Positions 50,662 through 59,474 of a stretch of DNA of 60,995 bases are shown one piece after another (the stretch's first letter is position 1; each line of letters opens with the position of its first letter). A model generated the notes under the pieces. It searched no databases. It had not been told where the DNA came from and worked only from the letters and a program-made list of their open reading frames with translations. A program made the position numbers and the translations under genes. This DNA comes from Rossellomorea sp. BNER (GTDB taxonomy: Bacteria > Bacillota > Bacilli > Bacillales > Bacillaceae_B). Location of the stretch: the NCBI GenBank assembly GCA_024213275.1, contig JANAVG010000021.1, forward strand, positions 1 through 60,995, read 5' to 3'.

Positions 50662-50872
50662 TATCTGGAGATATTTTTCACAAGAGCAGAGTTTAGTATG
50701 ACTTTTTTTCGCAAGAATGTTGTTTATTTTCTAATAGGGTATTTTGAGCATTGCATCCAAATTGCCCCCGCCTCTATTTTAAAGCAGATGTGATGGTAGA
50801 GTGCAGTATTATAAGCTTGCGAAAACAATTATAATTGAGACGAGCCCGAGCCTTAGGGGAGGTAAGCTATTG
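50662..50872. other. Remainder of the rplQ-ecfA1 gap
   Basis: AT-rich, with no convincing gene or promoter seen. With 50491-50560 it flanks the structured element; the gap from rplQ to ecfA1 totals 449 bases. Confidence 0.4.
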
Positions 50873-51709
50873 ATGAACCAACTAATATCTATAGAGAACG
50901 TTTCCTTTCGTTATGATGATCAAAGCCAATTGGCACTTAAAGATATTAACCTTAATGTCTATGAAGGTGAATGGTTAGCTATTGTCGGACATAATGGTTC
51001 TGGAAAATCTACACTAGCCAAAATGTTAAATGGTCTGCATTTTCCTGAGAGTGGAACAGTCCGTGTAGGAGATTATTTATTATCTGAAGAAACCGTTTGG
51101 GAAATTCGTTCTAAAATCGGAATGGTTTTTCAAAACCCTGATAATCAGTTTGTTGGGACAACGGTTGAAGATGATGTGGCTTTTGGGTTAGAAAATCACG
51201 GGATTCCACATCTTCAAATGGTGGAACGTGTTACACAATCCCTTGACCGAGTCCAAATGGGCGAGTTTCTTAATCAAGAGCCGCACCATCTATCAGGAGG
51301 ACAGAAACAGCGGGTTGCGATAGCAAGCGTTATTGCGCTTGAGCCTGATATTATCATCTTAGATGAAGCAACTTCTATGTTAGACCCTAAAGGTAGACAA
51401 GAAGTTCTTCAAACGATTAACGAAATTAAAAAGGATCGAAACTTAACAGTTATTTCCATTACCCATGATTTAGAGGAAGCTGCACAGGCTGACCGGATGG
51501 TCGTTTTAAATCAAGGAGAGGTTTATAAGGAAGGATTACCGGAAGAAATTTTCAGGTTGGAAGATGAGTTAATTGCACTTGGTTTGGATGTCCCGTTTAC
51601 TTTAAAATTGGCAAGAGCTTTGAAAAACAATGGTTTTAATATGGAGAAACCTTATTTAGTAGAGGAAGATTTGGTGAGAGATCTATGGACATATCACTTA
51701 AACAAGTAG
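50873..51709 (+). CDS. ecfA1: Energy-coupling factor transporter ATPase EcfA1
   Basis: One of two ATPases of the ECF module that powers uptake of vitamins and related substrates with interchangeable S components. The 278 residues have Walker A GHNGSGKS (39-46), a Q-loop FQNPDNQ, the ABC signature LSGGQKQR, Walker B DIIILDEATSMLDP and the switch THD. ATG 50873 follows gggaggtaag; an in-frame TTG one codon upstream is possible. The end overlaps ecfA2 by 25 bases. No S-component gene is linked, so the substrate is not fixed by context. Confidence 0.95.
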   Translation: MNQLISIENVSFRYDDQSQLALKDINLNVYEGEWLAIVGHNGSGKSTLAKMLNGLHFPESGTVRVGDYLLSEETVWEIRSKIGMVFQNPDNQFVGTTVEDDVAFGLENHGIPHLQMVERVTQSLDRVQMGEFLNQEPHHLSGGQKQRVAIASVIALEPDIIILDEATSMLDPKGRQEVLQTINEIKKDRNLTVISITHDLEEAAQADRMVVLNQGEVYKEGLPEEIFRLEDELIALGLDVPFTLKLARALKNNGFNMEKPYLVEEDLVRDLWTYHLNK

Positions 51710-52554
51710 AATACCGATACTCATTGGGAACACCTTTTGAAAAGCTTGCCATTAAAGATGTTGATCTCGAAATTCCAAGTCACATGTATTTAGCCGTCAT
51801 AGGCCATACTGGTTCAGGGAAGTCCACCCTTTTACAGCATTTAAATGCCTTATTAAAACCTACATCTGGAGAAGTCAAGATTGGGGATACGACGGTTACA
51901 TCTAATAAGAAGCCAAAAGGTCTTAAACCCGTTCGACAAAAGGTTGGAATTGTTTTTCAGTTTCCTGAACATCAATTATTCGAGGAAACGGTTTTAAAGG
52001 ATATTTGCTATGGACCTATGAATTTTGGTGTTTCTCAAGAAGAAGCAGAAAAAAGAGCCATAGAGCTCATTACACAAGTGGGTCTTCCAGAAAGTATTCT
52101 AGAAAAATCACCTTTTGATCTATCGGGTGGTCAAATGAGAAGGGTCGCCATTGCTGGTGTACTGGCAATGAATCCTGATGTTATTGTTCTAGATGAACCA
52201 ACAGCTGGTCTGGATCCACGAGGTCGAAAAGAAATAATGGATATGTTTTATCAGCTTCACAAAGAAAAAAAGTTAACGACCATTTTGGTTACTCATAGTA
52301 TGGAAGATGCCGCGTCCTATGCAGATGAACTTGTGATCATGCAGAAGGGAAGAATTAAGGGGAAAGGCAAACCAGTTGAAATTTTTTCAAAACCTGAAGA
52401 ACTACTCAAACTTGGATTAGATGTACCAGATGTGGTTAGGTTTCAGTATAAATATGAGAAACAGTTAGGGCGTTCACTTTCTAAAACATGTCTGTCAATT
52501 GATGAGCTAGCTACTGAAATTATGAATGACCGTGAGCGGGGTGACGTCAAATGA
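51685..52554 (+). CDS. ecfA2: Energy-coupling factor transporter ATPase EcfA2
   Basis: The second ECF ATPase, forming a heterodimer with EcfA1. The 289 residues show Walker A GHTGSGKS (40-47), Q-loop FQFPEHQLF, signature LSGGQMRR, Walker B DVIVLDEPTAGLDPRG and switch HSMEDAA. It overlaps ecfA1 at its start and ecfT at its end (ATGATG), so all three are translationally coupled. The operon lies downstream of rplQ as in B. subtilis. Confidence 0.95.
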   Translation: MDISLKQVEYRYSLGTPFEKLAIKDVDLEIPSHMYLAVIGHTGSGKSTLLQHLNALLKPTSGEVKIGDTTVTSNKKPKGLKPVRQKVGIVFQFPEHQLFEETVLKDICYGPMNFGVSQEEAEKRAIELITQVGLPESILEKSPFDLSGGQMRRVAIAGVLAMNPDVIVLDEPTAGLDPRGRKEIMDMFYQLHKEKKLTTILVTHSMEDAASYADELVIMQKGRIKGKGKPVEIFSKPEELLKLGLDVPDVVRFQYKYEKQLGRSLSKTCLSIDELATEIMNDRERGDVK

Positions 52555-53348
52555 TGGACAAAATGATTATAGGTCGATATATTCCAACGGATTCTTTTGT
52601 ACATCGATTGGATCCACGATCAAAACTGTTATTTATTTTTTCCTTTATTTGTATTGTCTTCTTAGCCAATAACGCTATCACTTATACAGTACTCGGACTT
52701 TTTACAATCCTATCAATCATAATGACGAAAGTATCCATTCGATTCTTATTTGCAGGTTTAAAACCAATTCTTTGGCTTGTTGGATTCACGTTTCTCCTAC
52801 ACTTGTTTTTTACAAAAGAAGGAGAAGAATTGGTGCGTTTAGGGTTTTTCTCTATATATGAAGGGGGTTTACAGCAAGGGATTTTTATATCTCTTCGTTT
52901 CCTCTATTTAATCCTTGTTACGTCATTGCTGACTTTAACTACTACACCTATTTCAATAACGGATGGATTAGAAACATTATTAAATCCTTTAAATAAATTG
53001 AAATTCCCTGTTCATGAACTGGCATTAATGATGTCGATTTCTTTGCGTTTTATTCCGACGCTGATGGAAGAAACAGATAAAATTATGAAAGCACAAACGG
53101 CAAGAGGTGCAGACTTCGCAAGTGGTCCTATTAAGGAAAGACTTCAAGCAGTTGTCCCATTACTGATCCCCTTATTTGTAAGCTCTTTTAAACGAGCAGA
53201 GGATTTGGCTACTGCAATGGAGGCTAGAGGATACCGAGGTGGAGAAGGACGAACAAAGTACCGAGTTCTTCAATGGACATGGAAAGACTCAACGATCCTA
53301 TTGGTGCTTGTTGGATTAGGACTTATATTGTTTTTATTAAGAGGATAA
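52551..53348 (+). CDS. ecfT: Energy-coupling factor transmembrane protein EcfT
   Basis: EcfT couples the ATPases to substrate-binding S components. The 265 residues start MMDKMIIGRYIPTDSFVHRL and have several membrane helices (about 25-130 and 240-262). The cytoplasmic coupling-helix motifs MKAQTARGADF (near 180) and TAMEARGYRGG (near 222) bear the A-R-G signature. The start overlaps ecfA2, and truA follows after 13 bases. Confidence 0.95.
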   Translation: MMDKMIIGRYIPTDSFVHRLDPRSKLLFIFSFICIVFLANNAITYTVLGLFTILSIIMTKVSIRFLFAGLKPILWLVGFTFLLHLFFTKEGEELVRLGFFSIYEGGLQQGIFISLRFLYLILVTSLLTLTTTPISITDGLETLLNPLNKLKFPVHELALMMSISLRFIPTLMEETDKIMKAQTARGADFASGPIKERLQAVVPLLIPLFVSSFKRAEDLATAMEARGYRGGEGRTKYRVLQWTWKDSTILLVLVGLGLILFLLRG

Positions 53349-53361
53349 TGGGAGTGGTTAT

Positions 53362-54099
53362 ATGCCACGAATTAAGTGTTTAGTTTCCTATGATGGTTCT
53401 GGGTTCTCAGGGTACCAGGTACAGCCTAATAAACGAACTATTCAAGGAGAAATTGAGAAGGTACTCAGCAAAATCCATAAAGGTTCCTTTGTAAGAATTA
53501 TTGGATCAGGAAGGACCGATTCTGGAGTGCATGCGAATGGACAAGTTTTTCATTTTGATAGTCCTTTAAATATATCTGAAATAAAATGGCCAACTGTCTT
53601 AAACAGCCTTCTATCTAGTGATATATCCATTCTTTCAGCTGAAGAGGTGGACGTCGGTTTTCATGCTCGCTTTTCAGTGAAGAAGAAGGAATATCGGTAT
53701 AAGATTAATCTACAAACGGTCAGAAATCCTTTTACAAGACACCAAGCTTTTCACTATCCTTATCCATTGAATCTGGAGGAGATGAAAAAAGCTGCGCATG
53801 CTTTAATAGGAGAACATGACTTTACAAGCTTCTGTTCATCAAAAACAGATGTAGAAGATAAGATAAGAACCATTTATACTATTTCATTTCATTTCGATGA
53901 AGAAAACTTAATAATTTCTTATGAAGGAAATGGGTTTCTCTATAATATGGTTAGAATCATAACGGGGACACTTTTAGAAGTAGGAAGAGAGAAGATGACT
54001 CCAGAAAGTGTTGCAGGAATTCTTAATGCAAAGGACCGTACAAAAGCGGGGAAAACAGCTCCACCAGAGGGATTGTATTTGTGGAAGGTTACTTATTAA
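53362..54099 (+). CDS. truA: tRNA pseudouridine(38-40) synthase TruA
   Basis: TruA converts U38-U40 in the anticodon stem-loop of many tRNAs to pseudouridine. The 245 residues contain GSGRTDSGVHA with catalytic D53, the N-terminal VSYDGSGFSGYQVQPNKRTI and the C-terminal FLYNMVRIITG. The gene lies immediately after ecfT, as in B. subtilis. gggagtgg precedes the ATG. The L13 leader promoter lies about 77 bases downstream. Confidence 0.96.
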   Translation: MPRIKCLVSYDGSGFSGYQVQPNKRTIQGEIEKVLSKIHKGSFVRIIGSGRTDSGVHANGQVFHFDSPLNISEIKWPTVLNSLLSSDISILSAEEVDVGFHARFSVKKKEYRYKINLQTVRNPFTRHQAFHYPYPLNLEEMKKAAHALIGEHDFTSFCSSKTDVEDKIRTIYTISFHFDEENLIISYEGNGFLYNMVRIITGTLLEVGREKMTPESVAGILNAKDRTKAGKTAPPEGLYLWKVTY

Positions 54100-54175
54100 A
54101 AGGAATGAACCCAATAGAGATTCATTCATTTCTAAAAAGAATTTCTAAAACAACTAATCCTGGTGTAACATTCTC

Positions 54176-54204
54176 TTGACATCAGCTTCTGAACAAGATA
54201 TTAT
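54176..54204 (+). promoter_or_regulatory. Promoter of rplM-rpsI
   Basis: TTGACA (54176-54181), 17 bases, TATTAT (54199-54204). Confidence 0.8.
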
Positions 54205-54208
54205 AGCA

Positions 54209-54290
54209 TATGGTATGTTATTAACCCCACGATAAGCCCCGGAATCTTATTGTGATTATAAATACTATGAAATTTGATATTTTTAGGAGG
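54209..54290 (+). promoter_or_regulatory. L13 leader RNA
   Basis: The leader has ttaaccccacgataagcccc and a CACGATAAG / CTTATTGTG stem (54228-54254) as in the Firmicute L13 leader, bound by L13 for feedback control. It runs up to the rplM ribosome site. No T-run follows, so control may be at translation or another step. Confidence 0.75.
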
Positions 54291-54297
54291 GTAAATA

Positions 54298-54735
54298 ATG
54301 CGTACGACGTATATGGCTAAAGCTAATGAAATCGATCGTAAATGGTACGTTGTTGACGCTGAAGGCAAGACATTAGGTCGCCTTGCAAGCGAAGTAGCAT
54401 CGATTCTACGCGGTAAACACAAACCAACTTTTACACCACATATTGACACTGGTGATCACGTGATTATTTTAAATGCATCAAAAATTGAACTAACTGGTAA
54501 AAAGCTTACTGACAAGATCTACTACCGTCACAGCCAACATCCAGGTGGTTTAAAATCTCGTACAGCTCTTGAAATGCGTACGAACTACTCAGAGAAAATG
54601 CTAGAGCTTACGATTAAAGGTATGCTTCCAAAAGGACCTTTAGGCCGTCAAATGTTCAAGAAATTGCATGTATTTGCTGGCGCTGAGCATAACCATCAAG
54701 CACAAAAACCAGAAGTGTACGAACTTCGTGGATAA
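54298..54735 (+). CDS. rplM: Ribosomal protein uL13
   Basis: uL13 is an early 50S assembly protein. The 145 residues begin MRTTYMAKANEIDRKWYVVD and include the DTGDHVIILNASKIELTGKK strand region near 43 and GMLPKGPLGRQMFKKLHVF near 104-122. ttaggaggg precedes the ATG. It is cotranscribed with rpsI under the L13 leader. Confidence 0.97.
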   Translation: MRTTYMAKANEIDRKWYVVDAEGKTLGRLASEVASILRGKHKPTFTPHIDTGDHVIILNASKIELTGKKLTDKIYYRHSQHPGGLKSRTALEMRTNYSEKMLELTIKGMLPKGPLGRQMFKKLHVFAGAEHNHQAQKPEVYELRG

Positions 54736-54762
54736 TTAATAAATTCAGAGGAGGGTATTATC

Positions 54763-55155
54763 TTGGCACAAGTTCAATATTACGGAACTGGTCGTCGTAA
54801 GAGCTCAGTAGCTCGTGTACGTTTAGTACCAGGTAACGGTAAAATTGTAATTAACGATCGTGAAGTAGAAAACTACATCCCATTTGCAGCGTTACGCGAG
54901 GTTATCAAACAACCTCTAGTTGCTACTGAAACTCTTGGCAACTATGACGTATTAGTAAACGTTCATGGTGGAGGATATACAGGTCAAGCAGGCGCTATCC
55001 GTCATGGTATCGCTCGTGCTTTACTTCAAGCAGATCCTGAGTACCGCGGAACATTAAAACGCGCAGGATTATTAACTCGTGACGCACGTATGAAAGAACG
55101 TAAAAAATACGGTCTTAAAGGCGCTCGTCGTGCACCTCAGTTCTCAAAACGTTAA
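54763..55155 (+). CDS. rpsI: Ribosomal protein uS9
   Basis: uS9 has a C-terminal tail reaching the P-site tRNA. The 130 residues start from TTG, AQVQYYGTGRRKSSVARVRL, and end in the conserved basic KYGLKGARRAPQFSKR. gaggagggt precedes it. It is followed by an intrinsic terminator, the end of the two-gene operon. Confidence 0.97.
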   Translation: MAQVQYYGTGRRKSSVARVRLVPGNGKIVINDREVENYIPFAALREVIKQPLVATETLGNYDVLVNVHGGGYTGQAGAIRHGIARALLQADPEYRGTLKRAGLLTRDARMKERKKYGLKGARRAPQFSKR

Positions 55156-55169
55156 TATTATTTTCGTTT

Positions 55170-55204
55170 TATCCCAGTCGAATTATTCGACTGGGATTTT
55201 TTGT
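55170..55204 (+). terminator. Intrinsic terminator after rpsI
   Basis: ATCCCAGTCGAA / TTCGACTGGGAT, perfect 12 bp, loop tta, then TTTTTT. Confidence 0.95.
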
Positions 55205-55222
55205 TTTAATTTGTAATTAAGT

Positions 55223-55283
55223 GTGCCAGGTACAAAAAGGAGGAAATGTACCAGGTACAAAAGCCTGTATTTGTACCTGGCAC
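55223..55283 (+). repeat. Cluster of CCAGGTACAAA repeats with inverted copy
   Basis: GTGCCAGGTACAAA (55223-55236) has a perfect inverted copy TTTGTACCTGGCAC (55270-55283), with a third, direct copy CCAGGTACAAAA between them (55251-55262). It lies between the rpsI terminator and ybaK. It resembles short dispersed repeats common in Bacillaceae intergenic DNA, as I recall, but the family is unverified. Confidence 0.85.
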
Positions 55284-55388
55284 CCTCAATGAACTTGGAG
55301 TATTTTCTGGAAGACACATAATTGGAAACCATTGCTCGCATGAAGCTTAAAGGATTGTAGGAAAATACGTTCAAAGGGGTGGATTTCT

Positions 55389-55835
55389 TTGAATGTTATT
55401 ACAACATTTGATGCCAAGAGAAGAGAAAAACAAATTAAACATGAGAGAACTTTACTTAAAGAGATATCCATAAAGATGCTTCAAGAGAGTGTAAAAAAAC
55501 ACTTTGGTCAAATGAAGATCCAAGGTGGTGTATACATGCAACAAGGATTTGATGAAGCATGCTATGATGTCGCAATTGAAGCTTATTTATTGGGAGGGAA
55601 AATTAGTAAGTTTGGTATTAAAGGTGAAGAAATGGACCAGGTCAAACTTAGATGTGACGAAGAAATGAAGCATCTTATTGATACGCTATATAACTTCTGG
55701 CTATATTGGTCTGAATTAGGGGTTTCCAACTCGATTGATGAATCATTCTACTATAGCTGTGAATACTTTGTTGAGAATTGGTGGACGGAAGGGTACACCA
55801 ATGGAATTAAGCGGTACAAGTTAAGGCTTCATTAA
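55389..55835 (+). CDS. ybaK: DUF2521 family protein YbaK
   Basis: This 148-residue protein resembles B. subtilis YbaK (DUF2521). It is mostly helical, with ACYDVAIEAYLLGGKISKFG near residue 57 and WWTEGYTNGIKRYKLRLH at the C-terminus. No membrane segment or catalytic motif is apparent, and no function is known. The start is TTG at 55389 after aaaggggtgg. The order rpsI, ybaK, cwlD matches B. subtilis. Confidence 0.85.
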   Translation: MNVITTFDAKRREKQIKHERTLLKEISIKMLQESVKKHFGQMKIQGGVYMQQGFDEACYDVAIEAYLLGGKISKFGIKGEEMDQVKLRCDEEMKHLIDTLYNFWLYWSELGVSNSIDESFYYSCEYFVENWWTEGYTNGIKRYKLRLH

Positions 55836-55906
55836 AGATTAAGAAATAGGTTCTATTTTTACTCCTTGTCCCATATTTTTTTATAGAGATGGGGAGGGGG
55901 AAAAGA

Positions 55907-56617
55907 ATGAAATCGAAGATAAAGATTGTGTCCCTAATAGGAGCTGCTATTATTTTACTTTTTTTGATTCAGTACAAAATTTTAGAAAAGGATACTTGGG
56001 AATCCTGGAACCTCCCATTAACGGGGAAAATTATTTATCTTGACCCAGGGCATGGAGGTCCAGATGGAGGTGCTGGTGATAAAAACGCATTAGAGAAGGA
56101 TATTGCTTTAGATGTTTCTTTAATGCTTAGAGACTATTTTCAAGAACAGGGAGCGTTAGTTATTCTTACAAGAGAAGAGGATAAAGACTTAGCTCCAGAG
56201 GGTACAAAAGGTTATAGCAGAAGAAAGGTTGAAGATCTTCATAAACGGTTAAAACTCATCAATTCTTCGGAAGCAGACCTGTTCTTAAGTATACATTTAA
56301 ACTCGATTCCTTCCTCACGATGGAGTGGAGCTCAAACCTTTTACAATCCTAAATATAAAGAGAATAAAGCCTTAGCTAAATCGATTCAGGGTGAATTGGT
56401 GAGGAATTTAGAAAACACGGATCGAGTGGCAAAAGGAATTCAAAATGTATATATTTTAAAAAATGCCAAAAAACCAGGGGCTCTTGTTGAGATTGGATTT
56501 TTATCAAATCCTGAAGAAAGAGCCAATCTTATGAAGACGGATTATCAGGAAAAAGTAGCTGCATCCATTTATGAGGGAGTATTAAAATATTTAACTGAAC
56601 CAACCGATGAAGAGTGA
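55907..56617 (+). CDS. cwlD: Germination-specific N-acetylmuramoyl-L-alanine amidase CwlD
   Basis: CwlD cleaves the stem peptide from muramic acid so that PdaA can form muramic-delta-lactam in the spore cortex. The 236 residues have an N-terminal membrane/signal helix (about 4-22) and an Amidase_3 domain with DPGHGG (zinc ligand H49), E63, LSIHLNS and VEIGFLSNPEE. ATG 55907 follows ggggaggggg; an ATG at 55889 would overlap that site. A terminator overlaps the stop. Confidence 0.95.
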   Translation: MKSKIKIVSLIGAAIILLFLIQYKILEKDTWESWNLPLTGKIIYLDPGHGGPDGGAGDKNALEKDIALDVSLMLRDYFQEQGALVILTREEDKDLAPEGTKGYSRRKVEDLHKRLKLINSSEADLFLSIHLNSIPSSRWSGAQTFYNPKYKENKALAKSIQGELVRNLENTDRVAKGIQNVYILKNAKKPGALVEIGFLSNPEERANLMKTDYQEKVAASIYEGVLKYLTEPTDEE

Positions 56618-56635
56618 ATCTTCGTTGGTTTTTTT
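56599..56635 (+). terminator. Terminator of cwlD
   Basis: AACCAAC, then GATGAAGA / TCTTCG with mismatch, and TTGGTTTTTTT. The stem starts inside the last codons. Confidence 0.8.
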
Positions 56636-56666
56636 GAGCGCGATAGAATTAAGAAAGAAGCGAATA

Positions 56667-56675
56667 TGTTATACT
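56667..56675 (+). promoter_or_regulatory. Extended -10 promoter of salA
   Basis: TGTTATACT gives TGnTATACT; no strong -35 is seen. Confidence 0.5.
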
Positions 56676-56719
56676 AAAATAAGATGTAAACGAATTCACA
56701 GCAAAGGATGTGTTTAGTA

Positions 56720-57784
56720 ATGGTAACAGAGCAGCAGGTTCGTGAATTATTATCGGGTATAAATGATCCATTTTTACATAAATCCTTAAAGGATACAAAT
56801 GGGATTCTTGAGGTAAGTATTAAAGAGGAAAAGAATCATGTAAGTGTAAAAGTGGCTATTGCCAAAACAGGTACAGCTGAACAACTACAATTACAACAAG
56901 AAATCGTTAAATTACTTAAAGATAATGGTGTTGAAACAGTTGGTATTCGTTTTGCTGATTTACCAGCTGATGAGCTTGAAAAACATAGAGGTTCAGGTAC
57001 AGATTCTGATAGCGGGAATTTATTATCGCCAGCAAGTAAAACGACCTTTATTGCCATTGCTAGTGGAAAGGGTGGGGTTGGAAAATCAACTGTATCTGTT
57101 AATTTAGCTGTTTCATTGGCGAGACAAGGAAAAAAAGTAGGACTTGTTGATGCAGACATTTATGGTTTTAGTGTGCCGGATATGATGGGCATTTCGAAAA
57201 GACCTGTGGTACGTGGAGAAAGAATCATTCCTGTTGAAAGATTGGGAGTAAAGGTTATTTCTATGGGATTTTTTGTAGAAGATAATGCTCCTGTTATTTG
57301 GAGAGGGCCAATGCTTGGGAAAATGCTGAATAATTTCTTTGGAGAAGTCGAGTGGGGCGATCTTGATTATTTATTATTAGATTTACCACCAGGAACAGGA
57401 GATGTAGCCCTTGATCTTCATACTATGCTTCCACACTGTAAAGAAATAATTGTAACGACCCCTCATCCAACAGCGGCATTCGTAGCTGCTCGTGCTGGAG
57501 CAATGGCACTACAAACAGATCATGAAATTTTAGGTGTCGTAGAGAACATGTCTTATTTTGAAAGTAAAACAACGGGTGAAAAAGAGTATGTATTTGGACA
57601 AGGTGGGGGAGAGAAGCTTGCAGAAGAATTAAGAACAGATCTTCTTGGTAAACTGCCTTTACAACAGCCAGATTGGAATGAAGAAGACTTTGCTCCTTCC
57701 ATTTATGCTGAAGACCACCGCTTAGGGAAAATCTATGGAGACATTGCTTCAAAAGTGATTAATTCCTTGGCCGTTAAATCTTAA
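56720..57784 (+). CDS. salA: Mrp/NBP35-family P-loop ATPase SalA
   Basis: SalA belongs to the Mrp family of iron-sulfur carrier-like ATPases; in B. subtilis SalA represses scoC and so affects exoprotease genes. The 354 residues have an N-terminal MIP18-like domain (about 1-85) and a deviant Walker A GKGGVGKST (116-124), with DADIYGFS and LPPGTGDVALD. The CxxC pair of some Mrp proteins is not apparent. ATG 56720 is chosen with aaggatgtg spaced 7 bases; ATG 56708 overlaps that site. Confidence 0.88.
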   Translation: MVTEQQVRELLSGINDPFLHKSLKDTNGILEVSIKEEKNHVSVKVAIAKTGTAEQLQLQQEIVKLLKDNGVETVGIRFADLPADELEKHRGSGTDSDSGNLLSPASKTTFIAIASGKGGVGKSTVSVNLAVSLARQGKKVGLVDADIYGFSVPDMMGISKRPVVRGERIIPVERLGVKVISMGFFVEDNAPVIWRGPMLGKMLNNFFGEVEWGDLDYLLLDLPPGTGDVALDLHTMLPHCKEIIVTTPHPTAAFVAARAGAMALQTDHEILGVVENMSYFESKTTGEKEYVFGQGGGEKLAEELRTDLLGKLPLQQPDWNEEDFAPSIYAEDHRLGKIYGDIASKVINSLAVKS

Positions 57785-57847
57785 AAGCAAATGCCACCTG
57801 TTTAGCGGGTGAAGATATAATTCAACGGAGAATAGACTTTAAATCAT

Positions 57848-57882
57848 AAAACAAGGACTGCTCTATAAGAACAGTCCTTGTT
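57848..57882. terminator. Bidirectional terminator between salA and gerD
   Basis: AAACAAGGACTG / CAGTCCTTGTTT, perfect 12 bp with an 11-base loop. The T-tracts on both strands are short (TTT), so strength is moderate. It serves the convergent genes salA and gerD. Confidence 0.75.
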
Positions 57883-57886
57883 TCCA

Positions 57887-58522
57887 TTATTGGCCACCAC
57901 CGCCGCCTTCCGGGGATTCTGAGCCGCCGCCACTTTGGGCCCCTTGGCCGCCGCCTTGTTCACCGCCACCTTTTTGAGGCATTTCTTCAGCAGCTTTTAA
58001 TAGAATATCTTCCATTTTGGCTTTAAAGATTGGGCTCTCTAATGTTTCGGTAATCACCTTTTGAAGATGTTCGCGATATTCCTTACTTTTAAGAACTTCC
58101 CCAATTTCTTTTTGGATTTCTGGATCTTTGAGAATGTCCATCATCATTCCTTGGTATTCTGGATCTTTCATTAAGTCTTTTAATAGCTTTTCATTTCCGT
58201 CCTTCATGCTTTTAGCCATGGATTCAGCAAATTTCGGATCTTCAAAGGATTTTTTCCAAAATTCTGTTCCCTTATCGGACGTTAATGTTTTTGTAATGGT
58301 TTCATTTACGATAGCCTGATCCATAATCAAACTTTGTTTCACTTTTTCATCGCCCATGATTTCTTCAATCGCTTTTTTTCCATCATCGGACTTTAATATA
58401 TCGACAACCATTTTTTTTGTTTCTTCATAATCCATTTGCCCACTACCTGACTCTCCTCCGCCACCGCCACAAGCGGTAAGGATAAAAATCAGGAGAATAA
58501 GGAGAAAGGATAATTTTTTCAT
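57887..58522 (-). CDS. gerD: Spore germination lipoprotein GerD
   Basis: GerD is needed for nutrient germination and clustering of germinant receptors in the inner spore membrane. The 211-residue product begins MKKLSFLLILLIFILTACGG, a lipoprotein signal with lipidated C18. A charged helical domain (about 35-180) is followed by a Gly/Ser/Gln-rich tail of about 30 residues. ATG 58522 (minus) follows aaaggagt; a start at 58540 is less likely. A sigma-G-like promoter lies upstream. Confidence 0.95.
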   Translation of the reverse strand: MKKLSFLLILLIFILTACGGGGGESGSGQMDYEETKKMVVDILKSDDGKKAIEEIMGDEKVKQSLIMDQAIVNETITKTLTSDKGTEFWKKSFEDPKFAESMAKSMKDGNEKLLKDLMKDPEYQGMMMDILKDPEIQKEIGEVLKSKEYREHLQKVITETLESPIFKAKMEDILLKAAEEMPQKGGGEQGGGQGAQSGGGSESPEGGGGGQ

Positions 58523-58561
58523 AAAATAAACTCCTTTCATCTAATCAAATACCCTTATGAT

Positions 58562-58590
58562 TAATATGAGATAAATGAAAAAAAATATAC
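58562..58590 (-). promoter_or_regulatory. Sigma-G-like promoter of gerD
   Basis: On the minus strand GTATA, 17 bases, CATATTA resembles the forespore sigma-G consensus (gnATr, about 18, cAtnnTA). Confidence 0.55.
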
Positions 58591-58607
58591 CATGACTAGC
58601 CTATGTG

Positions 58608-58636
58608 TAGATTTTTCAAAAACTGGTTGGTACAAT
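58608..58636 (+). promoter_or_regulatory. Putative promoter of kbaA
   Basis: TAGATT (58608-58613), 17 bases, extended -10 TGGTACAAT (58628-58636). It overlaps the start region of the divergent gerD promoter area. Confidence 0.4.
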
Positions 58637-58673
58637 CAATAGAGTGTAGAAAATAGTAATGGAGGATTAAGAA

Positions 58674-59303
58674 GTGACCATCCGAAATTGGATTCGATTA
58701 TTTTTTTCCACTTTATTTTTAGGTGGGTTTGTTACAGCGATATTAGGGATTATAGTTAGATGGAATGAGTTTGCACCATTATTTACAAATATGGAAATTG
58801 GCAGGATCATCTCTACATTTGTCTGGTTTATTTTTGTTGGTTTTACGTTTAGTGTCATAAGTCAGATGGGTTTCTTTGCCTATCTAACGGTCCATCAGTT
58901 TGGATTAAGGATGTTCAGGTCTTTATGGAATCCTGTGCAATTACTGGTGATCGCCATTGTATTGTTTGACCTTATTTACTTCCGTTTTAAAGCCTTCGCA
59001 GGTGAAGAAGAGTCTCTTCTGCCTTATATAATCTTAGCGATCTTTATCTTTGTAGTAGGAGTAGTTGTAGCGTTTTTCAAAAACAAACAATCACAACAAA
59101 ACACATATGTATCTGCTTTGTTCTTTATGGTGGTTGTTACCGTCCTTGAATGGCTTCCGGTACTTCAAGTAAATGCAAGTAAATGGTTATACCTGATGCT
59201 TTTTGCATTATTAGCATGCAACGCTTACCAGCTATTAATGCTTCCAAAATATAATACCCGGTCGGTTAAAGGTAAAGGAAATGGGAAAACTTCAATCAAC
59301 TGA
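58674..59303 (+). CDS. kbaA: KinB-signalling pathway activation protein KbaA
   Basis: KbaA is a membrane protein required for KinB kinase signalling into the sporulation phosphorelay. The 209 residues contain about six hydrophobic helices (near 8-28, 45-70, 80-102, 112-132, 140-160, 166-185) and a short basic tail. The start is GTG after ggaggattaagaa. It is divergent from gerD and convergent with pdaB, the order seen in B. subtilis. Molecular mechanism unknown. Confidence 0.93.
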   Translation: MTIRNWIRLFFSTLFLGGFVTAILGIIVRWNEFAPLFTNMEIGRIISTFVWFIFVGFTFSVISQMGFFAYLTVHQFGLRMFRSLWNPVQLLVIAIVLFDLIYFRFKAFAGEEESLLPYIILAIFIFVVGVVVAFFKNKQSQQNTYVSALFFMVVVTVLEWLPVLQVNASKWLYLMLFALLACNAYQLLMLPKYNTRSVKGKGNGKTSIN

Positions 59304-59336
59304 TAAAAAGACTGCCTTTTGTGAGGCAGTCTTTTT
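59304..59336 (+). terminator. Terminator of kbaA
   Basis: AAAAAGACTGCCT / AGGCAGTCTTTTT with loop tttgtg. The minus strand also ends in T, so it may work in both directions. Confidence 0.93.
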
Positions 59337-59474
59337 GCTGTATAAAATATAAATAAAAACAAGTGAATCATTCCGAAATATCCAAGCGTAAGGTGACTGG
59401 TTTTTCTTAGATTGATGGTATGGATTTTGCAGGTGTTCTTTAAATTAGCATTTTTTCACTGAACCATCACTCCA

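Noticed and set aside
50602..50793. A 63-codon frame between rplQ and ecfA1
   Set aside because: It starts inside the structured element, lacks a ribosome site and resembles nothing known to me.
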